A stretch of DNA of 44,492 bases from Anaerolineae bacterium (GTDB lineage: Bacteria; Chloroflexota; Anaerolineae; Promineifilales; Promineifilaceae). The notes beneath the pieces were generated by a model. It was not told where the DNA came from, searched no databases, and saw only the letters and a program-made list of their open reading frames with translations. A program made the position numbers and the translations under genes. The stretch is from positions 1 through 44,492 of the forward strand of contig SLGK01000174.1 of the NCBI GenBank assembly GCA_007123775.1. The letters are read 5' to 3'. This document shows, one piece after another, positions 21,117 to 29,744 of this stretch (positions are counted from its first letter, which is position 1; each line of letters begins with the position of its first letter).

Positions 21117-22256
21117 ATGCACCTCCTTTTGATTTCTCCTTACCACAGCGGCAGCCATCAGGCTTGGGCTGAGGGCTACCGGCGTTACAGCCAGCACCAG
21201 GTTGATCTGCTGACGCTGCCCGGCCGCTTTTGGAAGTGGCGTATGCACGGCGGCGCGGTAACGCTGGCCCGGCTGTATCGGGAACAATATGCCTCTGAAC
21301 CGCCAGACGTTATTCTGGCTACCGATATGCTGGATTTGTCTACCTTCATGGCGCTGACCCGCGATTTAACCCACAACGTGGCCACCGGCCTGTATATGCA
21401 CGAGAACCAGTTGACCTATCCACTGCCGGCCGAACCAGGGCGAGGTCCTATGCGCCGTCAAAGAGGGGAGCGGGATTACCATTATGTGTTTGTGAACTAC
21501 GCCTCGATGCTAACGGCCGATTTCATCCTGTTCAACTCCCATTTTCATCAGCAGGCGTTGTTGGCCGCGTTGCCCAACTTCTTGAAGCATTTCCCTGACT
21601 TCAATGAGCTAGACAGTCTGACAGCACTGGCGGCCAAAAGCCGTGTCTTGCCGGTAGGGGTTGATTTTGAGCGGCTGCAACGGCCGTTGCCACCCCTCCC
21701 GAACCCCGACGCCCCACCCCTCATCATCTGGAACCAGCGCTGGGAGTATGACAAAAATCCGCGTGCCTTTTTCCGCGCCCTCTACCAGATGCAGGCAGAG
21801 GGGCTGCCTTTCCGCCTGGCGCTGTGCGGCGAACGTTTTAGCCGCCAGCCAGACTACTTTGACCAGGCCCTTGAGCGGCTGGCCCCGCACCTGGTCCACG
21901 TTGGCTTTGCCGAGAATGATACCTATCGGGAACTGTTGTGGGAAGCGGCCGTTACCATCTCCACCGCCCATCACGAATTCTTTGGCATTAGCATCCTGGA
22001 GGCGATTTACTGCCACACCTTTCCCATTCTACCCCATCGCTTGAGCTACCCGGAACTAATTCCGGAGCCATTCCATCTAAAATGTCTATACGAAAGCGAG
22101 AGTGGGTTGGTCCAACGCCTGCGGCAAGCCCTAACCCAGCCGCCAGAAACGGCCGTTGCTGCCCAACAACTAGCCGCCCATGTAGCACAATACGACTGGC
22201 GGCAAGTCGCGGCCCGGTATGATGCGGGGTGGCGGAGTAGCGGAGTGACGGAGTAG
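21117..22256 (+). CDS. tRNA-queuosine mannosyltransferase-like protein (DUF3524/GT4)
   Basis: The 379-residue GT-B protein opens with HLLLISPYHSGSHQAWAEGY and then LLTLPGRFWKWRMHGGA, the hallmark of the DUF3524 domain. That domain occurs in GTDC1/QTMAN, the vertebrate enzyme that adds mannose to queuosine at the wobble base of tRNA-Asp. A GT4-type C-terminal domain follows, with NQRWEYDKNP and the donor-site motif HHEFFGISILEAIYC. I place the start at ATG 21117 because the upstream extension would be read through a heptad repeat. The last residues (RSSGVTE) are encoded by an octad repeat. No queuosine synthesis gene is visible nearby, so the substrate is inferred from the family alone. Confidence 0.8.
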   Translation: MHLLLISPYHSGSHQAWAEGYRRYSQHQVDLLTLPGRFWKWRMHGGAVTLARLYREQYASEPPDVILATDMLDLSTFMALTRDLTHNVATGLYMHENQLTYPLPAEPGRGPMRRQRGERDYHYVFVNYASMLTADFILFNSHFHQQALLAALPNFLKHFPDFNELDSLTALAAKSRVLPVGVDFERLQRPLPPLPNPDAPPLIIWNQRWEYDKNPRAFFRALYQMQAEGLPFRLALCGERFSRQPDYFDQALERLAPHLVHVGFAENDTYRELLWEAAVTISTAHHEFFGISILEAIYCHTFPILPHRLSYPELIPEPFHLKCLYESESGLVQRLRQALTQPPETAVAAQQLAAHVAQYDWRQVAARYDAGWRSSGVTE

Positions 22257-22318
22257 CGGGGTTGCACTTCGCCACATCGCCACATCGCCACTTTGCTCCC
22301 TCGCTACTTCGCGCTACA
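22222..22318. repeat. Octad-phased hairpin overlapping the end of the GT4 gene
   Basis: About twelve octads, GCGGAGTA-type on the left and CCACATCG-type on the right, keep phase 8 throughout. The stop codon and last seven or so codons of the upstream gene lie inside it. Confidence 0.8.
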
Positions 22319-22328
22319 GTAGACAGCT

Positions 22329-23150
22329 ATGAAACAAAACGGCCGTTTTCGCGGTACGCTTCGTTATCTATATGCCCATTGGCCCACTTACGCCATTTTA
22401 TACGGTGGGCTAATTGCCAGCTTGCTGCTGGTCGGCCTGGCCGGCGGGCGCGGCTGGTATGGCCTTATTCCGCTGGCGCTGGCCGCTTTTTTAGTCATGG
22501 GCTACTTCATTGTCGCCTCCCTCTGGGCCGCCTATCAGATTTATGACCAGATAAAACCCCATCACCTTTTGTTTGACCTGGGCCAACTGCGCGAGACGGA
22601 CCGCTTTGCCTACCTGGGGTTGGGGCTGCGGGTACGCGTGCTGGAGCTGGCCCGTCGCCTGACGACAGGACGTATTGTGGTCATCGACCTGTACAATCCT
22701 CAATGGACTACCGGCAGCAGTCTGGCCCGGCTGCGGCAGCGTGCGCCCTCGCCCGTAACCGACCCCCGCCTCATCTTTCAGGTTGGGCAGGTCACGCTGC
22801 TGCCTCTGCCAGATGAAAGCGTGCCCGTGATCATGCTGTGTGAAACGGTATCCGCCTTTTGGCAAGAGGGCGACCGGCTGGCTTTGTTACGCGAGGCGCG
22901 GCGGGTGTTGGCAAAAAACGGCCGTTTGCTCATCACCGAACGCACCCGCAGCCGTACCAATTGGCTCACTCTCGGTCCGGCGGCGGCTGATTTGGAAACG
23001 GCCGCATATTGGCGCGATCTACTTTATCTGGCCGGCTTGCGTGTGGAGCGGGAAAAAACGCTGGGGGATCTCGTCACCTGCTGGCGAGCCGATAAACCCA
23101 CCCCTGCCCAAGCCAACCAACTGGCGTTGGAATTAGAATATGGGGTGTAA
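22329..23150 (+). CDS. Membrane-anchored methyltransferase-like protein
   Basis: The protein is 273 residues. Two hydrophobic helices (about 19-38 and 43-68) precede a class I SAM-methyltransferase-like domain. Recognisable parts are the strand IVVIDLYNPQ (around motif II), LPLPDESVPVIMLCETVSAFW (motif IV region) and LREARRVLAKNGRLLITERT (motif V/VI region). The glycine-rich SAM loop is poorly conserved (LGLRVRVLELARRL), so activity is uncertain. Two AACGGCCGTT copies encode NGR. There is no clear Shine-Dalgarno. It lies after the mannosyltransferase-like gene across an octad hairpin and is convergent with the DUF47 gene. Confidence 0.65.
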   Translation: MKQNGRFRGTLRYLYAHWPTYAILYGGLIASLLLVGLAGGRGWYGLIPLALAAFLVMGYFIVASLWAAYQIYDQIKPHHLLFDLGQLRETDRFAYLGLGLRVRVLELARRLTTGRIVVIDLYNPQWTTGSSLARLRQRAPSPVTDPRLIFQVGQVTLLPLPDESVPVIMLCETVSAFWQEGDRLALLREARRVLAKNGRLLITERTRSRTNWLTLGPAAADLETAAYWRDLLYLAGLRVEREKTLGDLVTCWRADKPTPAQANQLALELEYGV

Positions 23151-23178
23151 GGATTGGTAATTGGCAACTGACCATTGA

Positions 23179-23820
23179 TCAGGTCATTTTAACGGCCATG
23201 TCGCTCAGGTGGCTGGCCGCTTCATCTACCCGGTCAGCCGCGTTGCTTAGATGACGATATACCTCGCGCAGCTTTAGGATATGCACCATACCGTCCATAT
23301 CGTCTGGAGGCACAAACAGATCGGCCAGCGCCTGGCGATAAACCCGCTCCACGTGGGTTTCGATCTTTTTGGCCCGCTGGGCATAATGATCGGCCGTGGC
23401 CAAATCGGTGGGCAAATGGTAAACACCTTGGCGCAGTTCAACGGCACTTTCATGCACCATCGTCGCCAACTCCCACAGCGAATCAGTTGTTTTTAACTCA
23501 AATAACTCTAGCTCTTCGGTGGTGGTGTAGGCGTAATCCACCACATCATCCAGATTGCGCGAGAGGGCATGAATGTCCTCCCGGTCCAGTGGGGTGATAA
23601 AGGTGTTGTTCAACTCTTCCACCAGGCGGCGGCGCACATCGTCGGCTTTTTTTTCAAGCCGCCGCGCCTTTTTACGCCTTTTCTTGCCCGGCTTATCCAA
23701 ATAGGCAAGCATCGTTTCTGTCGCCTCGACCATATAATCGGCCTGGCGCATCAGCAGCGAGTAGAAAATATCCTGATGCGGTTCGCTTTTAATGAACTTG
23801 TGAACAAATTGTGACAACAT
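23179..23820 (-). CDS. DUF47 (PhoU-like) phosphate-transport accessory protein
   Basis: The 213-residue all-helical protein has the TIGR00153/DUF47 pattern: repeated E/DxxxD metal-binding helices such as KKADDVRRRLVEELNNTFITPLDREDIHALSRNLDDVVDYAYTT. Members sit beside PiT transporters and are thought to control them, as PhoU does for Pst. It lies 39 bp or so downstream of the pit gene on the same strand, with GGAG before its ATG. It probably acts in the cytoplasm at the transporter. Confidence 0.92.
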   Translation of the reverse strand: MLSQFVHKFIKSEPHQDIFYSLLMRQADYMVEATETMLAYLDKPGKKRRKKARRLEKKADDVRRRLVEELNNTFITPLDREDIHALSRNLDDVVDYAYTTTEELELFELKTTDSLWELATMVHESAVELRQGVYHLPTDLATADHYAQRAKKIETHVERVYRQALADLFVPPDDMDGMVHILKLREVYRHLSNAADRVDEAASHLSDMAVKMT

Positions 23821-23867
23821 GGCTTGCTACTCCAGTACGGCCGTTTACAGTGCGGGTATGGGAAGCC

Positions 23868-24860
23868 TTATAGTATAAGGAAATTGAGCAAAAAGTAAAG
23901 CAGCGCCGCCGCCAGCATTGTAGCCGGTACAGTCAAACCCCAGGCTGCGCCAATGCTGTAAAAGACCTGCCAGCGCACTTTGCTCAGCCGCTCGGCCGCC
24001 CCCACGCCAATGATGCTAGAGCTGACAACCTGGGTAGTGCTGACAGGTCCGCCCCAAAGGGTTACGGCAATCATGATGATGGTTGATGTAGTTTGAGCGC
24101 TGAAGCCGTGGATCGGCCGTATTTTGTAAAAACGGCCACCTACAGTCTGAATAATGCGCCGCCCACCCCAAAGTGTACCCAACGCCAGCGACCCGGCACA
24201 GCCAGCCACTACCCATAGCGGTACTGCAAAATCGACCATGCGGCCCTCGGCCACCAGCCCTAGGGCAATGATGCTCATCGCCTTCTGGGCGTTGTTGGTG
24301 CCGTGACTCAGGCCGAGAGTAACGGCCGTTCCAATCTGACCCCAACGCAGATAGGTATTCATCTCCGGCGTAGATCCGCGCATCAAAAAAAGCAGCAGGC
24401 GCATCATCAGGTTACCGCCTAACAGCCCAATCAGCGGCGACAAACCCAGGGCGACTACCACCTTAATCAACCCGGCGCTTTGCAACACCGCCAGCCCATT
24501 GGCCGCCCAGACCGCCCCCACCAGTCCCCCCACCAACGCGTGAGAGCCGCTAGAAGGTAGCCCTAGCCGGGCCGTCACCCATTTCCAGATCATGGCCGAC
24601 GCCACCGCCGCCGTCACCACTGGCATGGTGAAAAAGTGGGGCGCGGCCAGCTCTTTGCCAATCGTTTCCGCCACAGCCATGCCGAAAATAAACGGGCCAA
24701 TGAAAACAGAAACGGCTGCTACCAGCAGCAGCGGACCCAACCGGAGCGCTCGTGAGTATACGGCCGTGGCTACCACGTTGGCACTGCCGTGAAAGCCGTC
24801 AAAAAAGCCGAATAAAAACGTCAGCCCGCACAAAACCAGAAATGAAAGGGAAACAGCCAT
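23868..24860 (-). CDS. pit: PiT-family low-affinity inorganic phosphate transporter
   Basis: The protein is about 330 residues with about ten membrane helices. The duplicated PiT signature is visible as FGFFDGFHGSANVVATAVYSRAL near the N-terminus and GLSHGTNNAQKAMSIIALGLV in the second half. The usual GANDxxN is GFHGSAN and SHGTNNAQK here. It transports metal-phosphate with protons or Na+. A GTG at 24869 is an alternative start; the ATG at 24860 has GGGTGA 5 nt upstream. It forms a two-gene unit with the DUF47 gene. Confidence 0.92.
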   Translation of the reverse strand: MAVSLSFLVLCGLTFLFGFFDGFHGSANVVATAVYSRALRLGPLLLVAAVSVFIGPFIFGMAVAETIGKELAAPHFFTMPVVTAAVASAMIWKWVTARLGLPSSGSHALVGGLVGAVWAANGLAVLQSAGLIKVVVALGLSPLIGLLGGNLMMRLLLFLMRGSTPEMNTYLRWGQIGTAVTLGLSHGTNNAQKAMSIIALGLVAEGRMVDFAVPLWVVAGCAGSLALGTLWGGRRIIQTVGGRFYKIRPIHGFSAQTTSTIIMIAVTLWGGPVSTTQVVSSSIIGVGAAERLSKVRWQVFYSIGAAWGLTVPATMLAAALLYFLLNFLIL

Positions 24861-24920
24861 GGAAATCACCCATTTTTTACCGCTAAGAGCCTCGCATTAT
24901 ACGCTCAGCGGCTATTAGTA

Positions 24921-24963
24921 GCCAGTGGAGCGGATAACGATAGGCCGTTATCGCTCCACTGGC
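24921..24963. repeat. Long hairpin between divergent pit and Mrr-like genes
   Basis: The arms (24921-24939 and 24946-24963) pair over 18 bp with a single bulged G and a 6-nt loop. No T-tract lies on either side, so it is not an intrinsic terminator; an operator or cruciform is possible. The rest of the 24861-25029 gap shows nothing definite. Confidence 0.7.
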
Positions 24964-25029
24964 CACCGATTACTGTTCACCATTTACGAACGTTTGCCCT
25001 ACCGCGCCAATCACCTTACAATTCTTGCT

Positions 25030-25728
25030 ATGCAACAGACGCTAACGTGGCACAACCGACAGCCCAATCCGCAAACCAGCCTCCGCCAACGGCTGGTGCA
25101 GCCCCGCCAGTGGCACAAAGGTTGGCTCATCATTGGTGGTTTGACTGGCCTGCTGCTGCTCTGGCTGACCTACCGCTGGCTGTTTAGCCCTGCCTGGCTG
25201 GATTGGCTCCACCCGCTGTTGCGCGAGGGTTTGATCTTATTGGAAATGAGTGGCACCGTTACGCTGGCCGTTTTATGGTTGTTCCTGTGGAGCCAGCATT
25301 TGTGGCAGAATAAACGGGATGCGGGGCAAACGGCCGTTTTCACCCCCTTCCCCGATCACCATCCCCACAGCCGGGCCGACCTGTACGAAATGAACCCGGT
25401 TATCTTCGAGAAATTTGTGGCCCATCTCTTTCGACAGCGGGGCTACCAGGTCAAACGGCGCGGCGGACGTGGCGATCACGGCGTCGATCTGGAAATCCGG
25501 CAGGCCAATGGTAAGAAGGCGGTCGTGCAATGCAAGCGATACAGCAGCACCGTTGGTCCTGACGTGGTGCGCGAACTGTTTGGCGTTCTGATCCACGAAC
25601 GGGCCGCCCATGCCTTTCTCGTCACCAGCGCCGACATTTCCGCCTCCGCCCGCCAATGGGCCAGCGATAAACCGATGACGTTGATTGATGGGGAAGCGCT
25701 GCTGAGGTTAGCGGGGAGCGAGAGCTAG
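25030..25728 (+). CDS. Membrane-anchored Mrr-like restriction-endonuclease-fold protein
   Basis: The protein has 232 residues from ATG 25030. Two membrane helices (about 31-52 and 66-90) precede a cytoplasmic Mrr_cat domain. The PD-(D/E)xK residues are all present: Glu127 (FEKFVAHLF), Asp149 and Asp153 in RGDHGVDLEI, and Gln167/Lys169 in VVQCKRY. Mrr-type proteins cut modified or foreign DNA; membrane-tethered relatives are common in bacteria but mostly uncharacterised. It is not adjacent to the type II system at 28.7 kb. The frame is open upstream to 24925, but that would run through the hairpin at 24921-24963. Confidence 0.82.
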   Translation: MQQTLTWHNRQPNPQTSLRQRLVQPRQWHKGWLIIGGLTGLLLLWLTYRWLFSPAWLDWLHPLLREGLILLEMSGTVTLAVLWLFLWSQHLWQNKRDAGQTAVFTPFPDHHPHSRADLYEMNPVIFEKFVAHLFRQRGYQVKRRGGRGDHGVDLEIRQANGKKAVVQCKRYSSTVGPDVVRELFGVLIHERAAHAFLVTSADISASARQWASDKPMTLIDGEALLRLAGSES

Positions 25729-25780
25729 AGGATTGAGCTAGAGGATAGAGTGCAGAGTGTAGAGATAGAGGGTGGAGGAA
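25723..25780. repeat. Heptad run of xxxxGAG type
   Basis: Consecutive heptads such as GATAGAG and TGCAGAG follow the Mrr-like gene. No complementary arm is present. Confidence 0.6.
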
Positions 25781-25794
25781 ATGATGCCGGGAAA

Positions 25795-25873
25795 TCGCCA
25801 CTTTGCTACTTCGCCACCCCGCTACTTTGCCACCTCGCCACCCCGCTACTGCGCCACCTCGCCACCCTGCCCC
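25795..25873. repeat. Octad run upstream of methyltransferase
   Basis: About ten octads of the CGCCACCC/CGCTACTT type run in unbroken phase 8 up to the ATG at 25874. They could be read in frame as a repeated ATSPPRY peptide, but the family match starts only after them. Confidence 0.8.
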
Positions 25874-26482
25874 ATGAGTGACCAAACCCACCACACTTAC
25901 CAGCAGATTGCGTCTGATTTTGCGGCGGCGACGCAGGATCGGGGGCCGATTCTGGCTGATATGGCCACGTTTGCTGCGGGGCTGCCGGCCGAATCGCTGG
26001 TGGTTGATGTGGGCTGTGGTCCGGGCTTTGATGCTGAGATTTTGCGCGAGCAGTATGGGCTGAGAGCGGTTGGCCTGGACTACGCCCGGCCAATGATGCT
26101 CATGGGACGCGAGCAGTATGGTGTGGCGGTTCCCTTCGTGCAGGCCAGCATGGACCAGATGCCGTTTGCCCCTGGCAGCCTGAACGGCATTTGGGCCTGT
26201 GCCTCGCTGCTGCATCTGCCTCGCGCCGACCTGCCGGTCGTCTTGAGCCAATTTGCTCGACTGCTAAAGCCAAACGGCCGTTTCTACCTCTCCGTCAAAC
26301 AAGGGGACAGCGAAGGCTACAATCAACACGCCTACGGCCAAAACGCCCCGCGGTACTTCACCTACTGGCAGCCCGAAACCCTCGACTCGCTCTTGAACGC
26401 CGCCGGTTTCTGCTCTTTGCTGCAGAAAAGCAGCCCGGCCCCTAAAGGTCCCTGGCTGGTCCGGCTGCTCCAACTCTGCTAA
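25874..26482 (+). CDS. Class I SAM-dependent methyltransferase (Methyltransf_11 type)
   Basis: The protein is 202 residues from the ATG right after the octad run. Motif I is VVDVGCGPGFDAEIL (43-57), followed by AVGLDYARPMM (motif II), MDQMPFAPGSLNGIWACASLLHLPR (motif IV) and LSQFARLLKPNGRFYLSVKQGD (post-motif). This is a small-molecule methyltransferase fold; the substrate cannot be assigned. The NGR of KPNGRF comes from an AACGGCCGTT copy. It is in the same direction as the phosphatase and peptidase genes that follow. Confidence 0.85.
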   Translation: MSDQTHHTYQQIASDFAAATQDRGPILADMATFAAGLPAESLVVDVGCGPGFDAEILREQYGLRAVGLDYARPMMLMGREQYGVAVPFVQASMDQMPFAPGSLNGIWACASLLHLPRADLPVVLSQFARLLKPNGRFYLSVKQGDSEGYNQHAYGQNAPRYFTYWQPETLDSLLNAAGFCSLLQKSSPAPKGPWLVRLLQLC

Positions 26483-26514
26483 ACTTCAGAGCATAATTCG
26501 TGAAGGAAAACGCT

Positions 26515-26550
26515 TAAGCATCACGTTTTACGCTTCACGTTTCACTATCA
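26515..26550. repeat. Heptad run
   Basis: TTCACGT/TTTACGC-type heptads lie just upstream of the histidine phosphatase gene. A weak complementary stretch lies at 26497-26515. Confidence 0.55.
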
Positions 26551-26557
26551 AGAACTT

Positions 26558-27163
26558 ATGACCACAACCATTCTACTCATTCGCCACGGACAAACAGACT
26601 GGAATCGAGACGGCCGTTGGCAAGGCCACAACGACATCCCACTCAACCAGACCGGCCTTGAGCAAGCCCAGGCACTGGCCCGGCGGCTCGCCGGCTGGCC
26701 CGTCACCCACCTGTACAGCAGCGACTTGCAGCGAGCTTCGCAAACGGCCGTTATTTTGGGCAACGCGCTCCGTCTGGAGCCAGTACTCGACCCCATCTGG
26801 CGCGAGCGGGACGTGGGCGCATTCGGCGGCCTGACGTCGCCGGAAGTGGCCGCAACTTTCCCTGACATCTGGGCCAAACGGCTGACCGGCATCCTGGACC
26901 CGCCTGAAGGAGAAACATACGAGGCAATGCACCACCGGGCCGGCCAAGCCTTGAACCAACTGCTGGGCCACCACAACGGTGATATGGTAGCCGTCGTCAG
27001 TCACGGTGGTCTGCTCCACGCCGTCGCCGCCCACGTGTTGGGCACTAACGCCGATCAATACAGCCGCCTCAGCTTCCGCGGCAACACCGGCCTGAGCATC
27101 ATCGAGGTCCACGACGGCCACGCCACGCTGGTCCGGCTGAATGATACAAGCCATTTAGAGTAG
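26558..27163 (+). CDS. Histidine phosphatase superfamily protein (GpmB/CobC-like)
   Basis: The 201-residue protein opens with the catalytic motif LLIRHGQTDWN (phospho-acceptor His10). It has the second arginine region YSSDLQRASQTA and the distal VSHGGLLHAV histidine. This is the small branch-1 phosphatase/mutase family, with substrates ranging from phosphoglycerate to alpha-ribazole phosphate. Nothing nearby (no cobalamin genes) fixes the substrate. It ends in an octad hairpin before the M20 peptidase. Confidence 0.9.
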   Translation: MTTTILLIRHGQTDWNRDGRWQGHNDIPLNQTGLEQAQALARRLAGWPVTHLYSSDLQRASQTAVILGNALRLEPVLDPIWRERDVGAFGGLTSPEVAATFPDIWAKRLTGILDPPEGETYEAMHHRAGQALNQLLGHHNGDMVAVVSHGGLLHAVAAHVLGTNADQYSRLSFRGNTGLSIIEVHDGHATLVRLNDTSHLE

Positions 27164-27222
27164 CGAGGTAGCGAAGTGGCGAAGTGCGACCTCGCCACCC
27201 CGCCACATCGCCACTCCGCAAT
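27162..27222. repeat. Octad-phased hairpin
   Basis: The left arm has GTAGCGAG/GTGGCGAA octads and the right arm CCGCCACA/TCGCCACT octads, in continuous phase. The stop codon of the phosphatase gene lies at its left edge. Confidence 0.8.
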
Positions 27223-27233
27223 AAGGAACATCG

Positions 27234-28604
27234 ATGAATACAACTGACATCAAGATAGACGCCCATATTGAGGCAAACCTCGACTACTGGATTCAGCAAT
27301 TAGCTCGCCTCTGTGCCCAACCCAGCGTGTCGGCCCAAAATCTGGGCATTGTTGAATGTGCCGAACTGGTAGCCAATATGCTGCGTGAGCAAGGCTTCGC
27401 GGCAGAAGTAATGCCCTCGGCCGGGAATCCGGTGGTCTATGGCGAGGGAGACGGCCGTTCCGACAAAACCCTCCTCTTCTACCTCCACTATGACGTACAG
27501 CCGGCCGAACCGCTCGAACTGTGGGATTCGCCCCCCTTTGTGCTGGACCGGCGCGGCGACAAGCTGTACGCTCGCGGCGTCACCGACGACAAAGGCCACA
27601 TCATCTGCCGCCTGGCCGCCCTGGCCGCCGTACGCGACGCGCTCGGCTACCTGCCCTGCAACGTCAAGTTCATCATCGAAGGGGAAGAGGAAGTGGGTAG
27701 CCCCAACATGCCCGCTTTTGTCGAGGAGCATCAGGAACTGCTGGCTGCCGACGCCTGCATCTGGGAATTTGGCAGCGTGGACTACAGCGGCACGCCACAG
27801 CAGTCGCTCGGTATGCGCGGCATTTGTTATGTGGAACTGTCGGTCAAAACGGCCGACATCGACGCCCACTCCGGTCTGGGCGGTTCGCTGTTTCCCAACG
27901 CCGCCTGGCGGCTGACCTGGGCGCTCAGCACGCTCAAGAACCAGGATGAACACATTCTCATTCCTGGCTTTTATGACAACGTGGTTGGCTCTAGCCAGCG
28001 GGATTTACAGCTAATTGCCCAACTGCCGGATGAAGCGTCGAAGTTGAAAGCGCAGTATGGCCTGGACCGCTTTTTGCTAGATATGGAAGGGGGTGTGGCA
28101 TTTCGGAAAACGGCCGTTTTCGCCCCCACCTGCACCATTTGCGGCCTGGAATCGGGCTATCAGGGACCAGGGAGCAAAACGGTCCTGCCGGCCACCGCCC
28201 GCGCCAAAGTAGACTTCCGCCTGGTTCCCGACCAGGACCCGGCCGACATCGTGCAAAAGCTGCGTACTCACCTGGACGCCCAGGGCTTTTCCGACGTAAC
28301 CGTCACCTACCTGGGCGGCGGGCGACCGGCTAAAGTAGACCCGGATCACCCCTTTGTGCATCTGGTCAACCAGGCTGCTCGCGACGTTTATGGTGTTGAT
28401 CCAGTAATTGAGCCGCTCATCGGTGGCAGCGGCCCTAACTACCCTTTCATCCACACCCTGGGACTGCCCCTGGTTTCGGCCGGCATCGGCTACCCCGGCG
28501 GCCAGGCCCACGCTCCCAACGAGAACATTCGCATCGAAGACTTTATCAAAGGCACGCGCCACACAGCACGCATTATTGAGCGATTTGGTAGAACAACCGA
28601 CTAG
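27234..28604 (+). CDS. M20-family metallopeptidase (dipeptidase/CPG2-like)
   Basis: The protein is 456 residues. Zinc ligands and catalytic acids are in LLFYLHYDVQP (His85, Asp87), ARGVTDDKGH (bridging Asp118) and IIEGEEEVGSPN (Glu151/Glu152). A dimerisation domain (DIDAHSGLGGSLFPNAAWRL) interrupts the catalytic domain in the usual place. The C-terminal GGSGPNYPFIHTLGLP and AHAPNENIRIEDFIKGTRH complete the site. It is probably a cytosolic dipeptidase or amidohydrolase. Shine-Dalgarno AAGGAA lies upstream of the ATG. Confidence 0.93.
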   Translation: MNTTDIKIDAHIEANLDYWIQQLARLCAQPSVSAQNLGIVECAELVANMLREQGFAAEVMPSAGNPVVYGEGDGRSDKTLLFYLHYDVQPAEPLELWDSPPFVLDRRGDKLYARGVTDDKGHIICRLAALAAVRDALGYLPCNVKFIIEGEEEVGSPNMPAFVEEHQELLAADACIWEFGSVDYSGTPQQSLGMRGICYVELSVKTADIDAHSGLGGSLFPNAAWRLTWALSTLKNQDEHILIPGFYDNVVGSSQRDLQLIAQLPDEASKLKAQYGLDRFLLDMEGGVAFRKTAVFAPTCTICGLESGYQGPGSKTVLPATARAKVDFRLVPDQDPADIVQKLRTHLDAQGFSDVTVTYLGGGRPAKVDPDHPFVHLVNQAARDVYGVDPVIEPLIGGSGPNYPFIHTLGLPLVSAGIGYPGGQAHAPNENIRIEDFIKGTRHTARIIERFGRTTD

Positions 28605-28660
28605 GCGCATTGGCGTTGCCCGCACCACCACACCAACTGAGGCACACCAACTCTCTCAGA

Positions 28661-28689
28661 TTGCTCGGGTAACCAGAATGGCTTATACT
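28661..28689 (+). promoter_or_regulatory. Sigma-70-type promoter of the restriction-modification operon
   Basis: TTGCTC (28661-28666), a 17-bp spacer and TATACT (28684-28689) lie about 30 bp upstream of the methyltransferase start. Confidence 0.55.
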
Positions 28690-28717
28690 TCCGCAATGAT
28701 CGCCCACCTGCATACGA

Positions 28718-29734
28718 ATGTCGAGGGAACAGGCTGTGTCAACAAAAAAGAAGCGTGCCCCGCGTAACAGAACGATTAACCTGACCGCAGTCGAAGAAGC
28801 TGCCTATAGAGCCAACCTGTTAACGCTTAACGGCCCGGTCAAACTTGATACTATTCTCAACCGAACCATTCATCAAGACCTGTTTGAACTTCTCGAATGG
28901 CTGCCGACTGCTTCTGTAGACCTTCTCTTTGCTGACCCACCTTACAACCTGACTAAAACCTTCAACAACCAATCGTTCAACGAAACTTCGTTGGCCGATT
29001 ATGAAGAATGGCTGGATAGTTGGCTAAGCAAACTGGTGCGGATTCTAAAACCCACCGCCTCCATCTACGTGTGCGGCGATTGGCGCTCGTCAACCGCCAT
29101 TCATCGCGTCATGCAACGCTATTTTGTCGTGCACAATCGTATCACCTGGGAACGAGAAAAAGGACGAGGGGCCAAAGGCAACTGGAAAAACTGCTCCGAA
29201 GATATCTGGTTTAGCACACTGTCAAATGACTATACATTTAACGTCGCCGACGTGATGCTCAAACGAAAAGTTCTGGCCCCTTACACCAAGAATGGCGACC
29301 CTAAGGATTGGGATGAAACGAAAAAGGGACGCTTCCGCTTAACGCATCCTTCCAACATTTGGACTGACTTAACCGTGCCCTTCTGGTCGATGCCGGAGAA
29401 TACGGATCATCCCACCCAGAAACCGGAAAAACTACTGGCCAAGGTGATTTTGGCCAGTTCCAATCCGGGCGATCTAGTTTTCGACCCGTTTGCCGGTTCG
29501 GGCACAACGGCCGTTGTCGCTAAAAAACTAGGGCGCAACTTTATTGGCGTCGAAATTGACGAGTTATATTGCTGCCTGACCGAAAAAAGGCTGGACATGG
29601 CGGACGCGGACCCTTCGATTCAAGGCTATGCCGATAATGTGTTCTGGGAAAGAAACACCCTGTCAGAGCAAAAAAAGCGGAAAGCATCTGCTGCCGAAAC
29701 AACTAAGGTAAAACAGCCAACTTTATTCAGATAG
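28718..29734 (+). CDS. Type II DNA methyltransferase, beta-class (DPPY)
   Basis: The protein is 338 residues. The catalytic motif DPPYNLTK (73-80) precedes the SAM-binding motif FDPFAGSGTTAVVAKKLGRNFIGVE (about 255-280), the order of beta-class N6-adenine or N4-cytosine methyltransferases. The middle (EREKGRGAKGNWKNCSEDIWF) is the likely target-recognition part. The ATG at 28718 lacks a Shine-Dalgarno; a GTG at 28736 with GAGGGA upstream is an alternative start. It is followed after 10 bp by a nuclease-like gene, so it is the modification half of a restriction-modification pair. The recognition sequence cannot be read from sequence. A single AACGGCCGTT copy lies exactly in the SAM motif. Confidence 0.92.
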   Translation: MSREQAVSTKKKRAPRNRTINLTAVEEAAYRANLLTLNGPVKLDTILNRTIHQDLFELLEWLPTASVDLLFADPPYNLTKTFNNQSFNETSLADYEEWLDSWLSKLVRILKPTASIYVCGDWRSSTAIHRVMQRYFVVHNRITWEREKGRGAKGNWKNCSEDIWFSTLSNDYTFNVADVMLKRKVLAPYTKNGDPKDWDETKKGRFRLTHPSNIWTDLTVPFWSMPENTDHPTQKPEKLLAKVILASSNPGDLVFDPFAGSGTTAVVAKKLGRNFIGVEIDELYCCLTEKRLDMADADPSIQGYADNVFWERNTLSEQKKRKASAAETTKVKQPTLFR

Positions 29735-29744
29735 AGAAAGCCCA

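Noticed and set aside
25795-25873. Possible CRISPR-like array in the octad run
   Set aside because: Units are 8 nt, degenerate and directly adjacent with no spacers, and no cas gene is near.
25772-25873. ATSPPRY-repeat N-terminus of the methyltransferase
   Set aside because: It is octad DNA read in frame; family similarity starts at ATG 25874.
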